Shown here: positions 61,179 to 64,000 of the stretch, one piece after another
How the letters are laid out: every line of letters begins with the position of its first letter
Numbering within the stretch: position 1 is the first letter of the stretch
Origin: Bacteroidota bacterium
GTDB lineage: Bacteria; Bacteroidota; Bacteroidia; UKL13-3
DNA length: 64,000 bases
NCBI GenBank assembly: GCA_947464275.1
Contig: CANHVU010000003.1
Location: forward strand, 1-64,000
Direction of reading: 5' to 3'
Translations under genes and position numbers: made by a program
The notes under the pieces: model-generated
What the model was told of the DNA's origin: nothing
What the model saw: only the letters and a program-made list of their open reading frames with translations
Database searches by the model: none

Positions 61179-61721
61179 ATGCAAATTACAACTACCCCAA
61201 TTGAAGGATTAATGGTTATTCAACCTCAGGTTTTTAAAGACCCAAGAGGTTATTTTTACGAAAGTTATAATAAAGATAAATTTTTTGCAGCAGGCATTAA
61301 ATTCGAATTTGTGCAAGACAACCAAAGCCTTTCGCAAAAAGGAATTGTACGTGGATTACATTTTCAAGCCCCACCTTTCGATCAAAGTAAATTGGTGCGT
61401 GTAATTCAAGGTGCAGTTATAGATGTGGCAGTTGACATTAGAAAAAACTCGACAACTTATGGGCAACATTTTTCTATTAAACTTACTGCCGAAAACCAAA
61501 CGATGTTTTTTATTCCCCCAGGCTTTGCGCATGGATTTGAAACTCTAGAAGACAATACTATATTTTTATATAAATGCACCAATACTTATAATAAAGAAAG
61601 TGAAGGGGGATTACTTTGGAATGATAGTGATTTAAATATAAAATGGGAGTGCGACAGTCCTGTTATTAGCGACAAAGATCAAATATTGCCCACCCTTAAA
61701 AACTTAGTAAGTCCCTTTTAA
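61179..61721 (+). CDS. rfbC: dTDP-4-dehydrorhamnose 3,5-epimerase
   Basis: From ATG 61179 the product is 180 residues of the RmlC cupin family. Key sequences are PQVFKDPRGYFYESYNKDKF, FVQDNQSLSQKGIVRGLHFQ (catalytic His), VDIRKNSTTYGQH (Asp) and FFIPPGFAHGFETLEDNTIFLYKCTNTY (Tyr). It epimerises dTDP-4-keto-6-deoxyglucose at C3 and C5 on the way to dTDP-rhamnose for surface polysaccharides. The frame is open 51 bases upstream, overlapping the HerA-like gene, but the extra residues are out-of-frame helicase sequence. No rfbA/B/D genes lie nearby. Confidence 0.94.
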   Translation: MQITTTPIEGLMVIQPQVFKDPRGYFYESYNKDKFFAAGIKFEFVQDNQSLSQKGIVRGLHFQAPPFDQSKLVRVIQGAVIDVAVDIRKNSTTYGQHFSIKLTAENQTMFFIPPGFAHGFETLEDNTIFLYKCTNTYNKESEGGLLWNDSDLNIKWECDSPVISDKDQILPTLKNLVSPF

Positions 61722-61724
61722 ATT

Positions 61725-62657
61725 ATGGAAAACATGGATAATGAAGTAGTTGATTTAATTAATAAAATTAAAGAGAAATATGCTGCACAAGGCCAAAACT
61801 TTAAAAGCTATTTAGAAGGTTTATTGTACCAAGATTATACTCACTATTGGGATTATATAGCAGTTGATAGTTTATTAACGCTTCAGAAACCTAAAACGTT
61901 AATTCCTGATGAGATGATATTTATAATTTATCATCAAATTACAGAATTATATTTTAAGCTTTCGTTGCACGAATTGGAACAAATTGCTAGCGCAAAAAAC
62001 AATATTTCAGTTCAATTCTTTACAGACAGAGTAAGACGTATTAATGCTTATTTTAAAAACTTAGCAAATAGTTTTGAAATAATGGTAGATGGAATGGAGC
62101 CTGAGCAATTTTTAAAATTCAGGATGAGTTTATTGCCTGCAAGTGGTTTTCAGAGTGCCCAATACCGCATGATTGAAATGTATGCTACTAGTTTTGAGAG
62201 ATTAGTGGCTAAAGATAAGCGTGAAGAGTTAAAAGATAAAAGTATAGAAGAGCAGTTTAAATATATTTATTGGCAAGCAGGAGCTACTGAAACTGATACC
62301 GGAAATAAAACCCTAACCTTAACCAAATTTGAACAAAAATATGGTGACGAGTTATTGCGTTTAGCTAAAACAAATAAAGCATGTAACCTTTGGGCCATTT
62401 ATGAGTCGTTAAATGAAACTGATAAACAAAATCAGGATTTAATAGCTGAACTACGTAATTTAGATTTAAATGTAAATGTAAATTGGCCTTTAATGCACTA
62501 TAAATCAGCAGTAAAATATTTGCAAAAACCTAAAGAGGACGTGGCTGCAACAGGCGGAACCAATTGGCAAAAATACTTGCCTCCACGTTTTCAGTTACGA
62601 ATATTTTATCCTGAACTTTTTACTCAAGATGAATTAACGAATTGGGGTAAATTTTAA
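61725..62657 (+). CDS. Tryptophan 2,3-dioxygenase family protein
   Basis: A 310-residue heme enzyme of the tryptophan dioxygenase family. The N-terminal signature is YLEGLLYQDYTHYWDYIAVDSLLTLQKP..DEMIFIIYHQITELYFKLSLHELEQI with the active-site His in YHQ, an arginine-containing RMSLLPASGFQSAQYRMIE follows, and the heme ligand is probably in WPLMHYKSAVKYL; ATGGTNWQKYLPPR matches the conserved substrate loop. The reaction opens the indole ring of tryptophan to N-formylkynurenine. It starts 3 bases after rfbC, so the two are cotranscribed although unrelated. No other kynurenine-pathway genes are in view. Confidence 0.93.
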   Translation: MENMDNEVVDLINKIKEKYAAQGQNFKSYLEGLLYQDYTHYWDYIAVDSLLTLQKPKTLIPDEMIFIIYHQITELYFKLSLHELEQIASAKNNISVQFFTDRVRRINAYFKNLANSFEIMVDGMEPEQFLKFRMSLLPASGFQSAQYRMIEMYATSFERLVAKDKREELKDKSIEEQFKYIYWQAGATETDTGNKTLTLTKFEQKYGDELLRLAKTNKACNLWAIYESLNETDKQNQDLIAELRNLDLNVNVNWPLMHYKSAVKYLQKPKEDVAATGGTNWQKYLPPRFQLRIFYPELFTQDELTNWGKF

Positions 62658-62756
62658 AATGAACCATGCACTTTTAAAAGTAAAATTGTTTTACACTACT
62701 ATATTTTGTTAGAAACTGTTTTTTACCTTTATTTGAGCAATTAACTATAAAAACTT

Positions 62757-62951
62757 ATGCGTAAAATATTTATATCATTATCAATTATTGCATTGATAGC
62801 AAGTTGTACTAATGATGCACCTTTAAATACACAAGAACAAAAATCAGTTGATAGCCTTGTAAACAATGAACAAGCAGCTAGTGATTCTTTAATGAAAGCT
62901 ATTCAAGCAGAAATTGGTGCTGATAGTTTAGCTGAGGATAGCCTTAACTAA
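62757..62951 (+). CDS. Small acidic lipoprotein
   Basis: A 64-residue lipoprotein: MRKIFISLSIIALIASC, Cys at 17, then a hydrophilic stretch rich in Ser, Asp, Glu and Gln (QEQKSVDSLVNNEQAASDSLMKAIQAEIGADSLAEDSLN). It has no fold signature and is probably a small outer-membrane or periplasmic lipoprotein. It stands alone between the dioxygenase and glycosyltransferase genes. Confidence 0.75.
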   Translation: MRKIFISLSIIALIASCTNDAPLNTQEQKSVDSLVNNEQAASDSLMKAIQAEIGADSLAEDSLN

Positions 62952-63084
62952 TTTTAGAGTTGATAATTGATTATGAAAGTAAATTTAGTGGTTAACTATT
63001 ACCATTCTTAGTTATTTCACGTTTCTAATTGGTTATTAAATTTAAAAAACTATAATTATTGAATTAAAAAACATAAACTAATTA

Positions 63085-63762
63085 ATGTTATCGGTAATAA
63101 TTCCAGTATATAACGAAGTTAACAATATAGATTTATTAATAGAGAGAGTTCTTGCAGTAAATATATTAAAAGAAATTATTATTGTTGATGATGGCTCAAC
63201 TGATGGTACTCGTGCTAAACTTGAAAAATATGCATCAATGCCTAATTTTAAAGTTGTTTTGCATAAAACAAATCAAGGAAAAGGAGCAGCTATAAGGACT
63301 GGTATTTTAGAGGTATCTGGAACTGTTACAATTATTCAAGATGCAGATTTAGAATATAATCCAGAAGAATACCTCTTAATTGTTCCGCCTGTAATGAATG
63401 GTGAAACCAAAGTAATGTATGGTTCAAGATTTTTAAAAACTAATAATGTTCATTCTTATTGGTATTTTTATGCTGGAGGGCAAGTGGTTACTTGGTTTAC
63501 CAATGTTTTGTTTGGTCAAAAGTTAACAGATGAACCAACTTGTTATAAAGTGTTTGATAGTGAATTGTTAAAGTCAATACCTTTACAATGTACAGGTTTT
63601 GAGTTTTGCCCAGAAATTACAGCAAAAGTGGCTAAACTAGGTCATAAAATCCCCGAAATTCCCATCAGTTATTCGCCAAGAACCTTAGATGAAGGGAAAA
63701 AAATAAATTGGAAAGATGGTGTAATTGCTATTTGGACATTAATCAAGTATAGAATTGTGTAA
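63085..63762 (+). CDS. Family 2 glycosyltransferase (dolichol-phosphate mannosyltransferase-like)
   Basis: A 225-residue cytosolic GT2 enzyme: LSVIIPVYNEVNNIDLLIERVL, IIVDDGSTDGTRAKL, NQGKGAAIRTGIL and the DxD in IIQDADLEYNPEEY, then YGSRFLK and a C-terminal EFCPEITAKVAKLGHKIPEIPISYSPRTLDEGKKINWKDG. This is the DPM1/GtrB-like group that moves a sugar from a nucleotide donor to a polyprenyl phosphate. It lacks C-terminal membrane helices. The last base of its stop codon is the first base of the next ATG (TAATG), so the methyltransferase is in the same operon. Confidence 0.93.
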   Translation: MLSVIIPVYNEVNNIDLLIERVLAVNILKEIIIVDDGSTDGTRAKLEKYASMPNFKVVLHKTNQGKGAAIRTGILEVSGTVTIIQDADLEYNPEEYLLIVPPVMNGETKVMYGSRFLKTNNVHSYWYFYAGGQVVTWFTNVLFGQKLTDEPTCYKVFDSELLKSIPLQCTGFEFCPEITAKVAKLGHKIPEIPISYSPRTLDEGKKINWKDGVIAIWTLIKYRIV

Positions 63763-64000
63763 TGGAAACTAAAAGTTTTAATAAATTAGATGAATTTATA
63801 GCCAATTGGAGGCTATCAAAAGTTAAAAAATATGTAACCAAAGGAGATACTGTTTTAGATTTTGGTTGCGGTTATCAAGCATATTTTTTAAATAATATCA
63901 AAAATGAAATTTTAAAAGGAGTGGGTATTGATTCAGATATTGAGGCGCATTCAATAAATGAAAATATTGAACTAGTTCAATTTAATTATCAAGCTAGACT
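63762..64000 (+). CDS. Class I SAM-dependent methyltransferase, 5' part
   Basis: The start codon overlaps the stop of the glycosyltransferase, and the frame is open to the end of the window (79 full codons). Motif I of Rossmann methyltransferases is seen as TVLDFGCGYQAYFL (about residues 37-50), followed by GVGIDSDIEAHSI with the acidic residue that binds the SAM ribose. The genes are translationally coupled, and the product probably works on the same lipid-linked sugar or polysaccharide pathway (inference). Confidence 0.85.
   Translation, partial: METKSFNKLDEFIANWRLSKVKKYVTKGDTVLDFGCGYQAYFLNNIKNEILKGVGIDSDIEAHSINENIELVQFNYQAR

Noticed and set aside
1-64000. tRNA and rRNA genes
   Set aside because: I found no cloverleaf-like sequence with a GTTCRA T-loop in the gaps and no rRNA sequence; a covariance search was not possible here.

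Overview
The window reads as an AT-rich chromosomal segment of a member of the phylum Bacteroidota. Four secreted proteins end in the type IX secretion (T9SS) type A sorting domain (a YPNP core followed by a G-x-Y-x-x hairpin). A TonB-dependent receptor is followed by a DUF4249 lipoprotein. Several lipoproteins, a DUF3467 protein and an ExbB-ExbD-ExbD-TonB cluster are present, and some promoters show the TAnnTTTG -7 box of this phylum. I cannot place it below phylum level. No rRNA, tRNA, phage or integrase gene was recognised.

Layout. 1-15.9 kb is mostly housekeeping and envelope genes: the end of a carbon-nitrogen hydrolase, two periplasmic parvulin-type prolyl isomerases with a MoxR ATPase, a glycosyltransferase / metallo-hydrolase / small Cys-rich protein / thioesterase / beta-helix lipoprotein run, tyrosyl-tRNA synthetase, a flavin reductase-like protein, a RAYT-type transposase lying between REP-like hairpins, and a secreted M1 aminopeptidase. 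16-22.2 kb is an accessory block: unrelated single genes on the minus strand (START-like protein, frameshifted Crp/Fnr regulator, a hypothetical protein, DUF2200, serine hydrolase, OM lipoprotein), an attC-like structured spacer, and a 41-bp tandem array next to an XRE regulator, both bracketed by identical 33-bp palindromes. 22.2-34.5 kb holds a T9SS-exported ice-binding-like protein, an SDR gene with a divergent MerR regulator, and a three-gene SMC-like (MukBEF/MksBEF/Jet-like) locus set among palindromic repeats, then a DUF1015 protein and a PAS protein with a histidine-kinase H-box but no ATPase.

34.7-51.6 kb is envelope and metabolism: TonB receptor plus DUF4249, an orphan response regulator, AlkB, a T9SS protein, a SNF2 helicase, a 131-bp tandem duplication, a lipoprotein, a phosphosulfolactate synthase-like enzyme, a long-chain acyl-CoA ligase, an Asn/Tyr/Trp-rich lipoprotein and a FadL/OmpP1-like porin. 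51.8-64 kb is core: a phosphohexomutase (GlmM/ManB type), YchF, the ExbB/ExbD/ExbD/TonB energy-coupling operon, a PhoR-like histidine kinase, DUF3467, a HerA/DUF853 ATPase, dTDP-sugar epimerase, tryptophan 2,3-dioxygenase, a small lipoprotein, a DPM-like glycosyltransferase and the start of a methyltransferase.

The most interesting items are the SMC-like locus (no nuclease partner, unusual gene order, a 54-codon extra ORF, repeats inside and beside it), the RAYT/REP system, the palindrome-bracketed 41-bp array with its XRE gene, and the Crp/Fnr gene split exactly at an A-AAA-AAG slippery heptamer with an FNR-box-like dyad just downstream.
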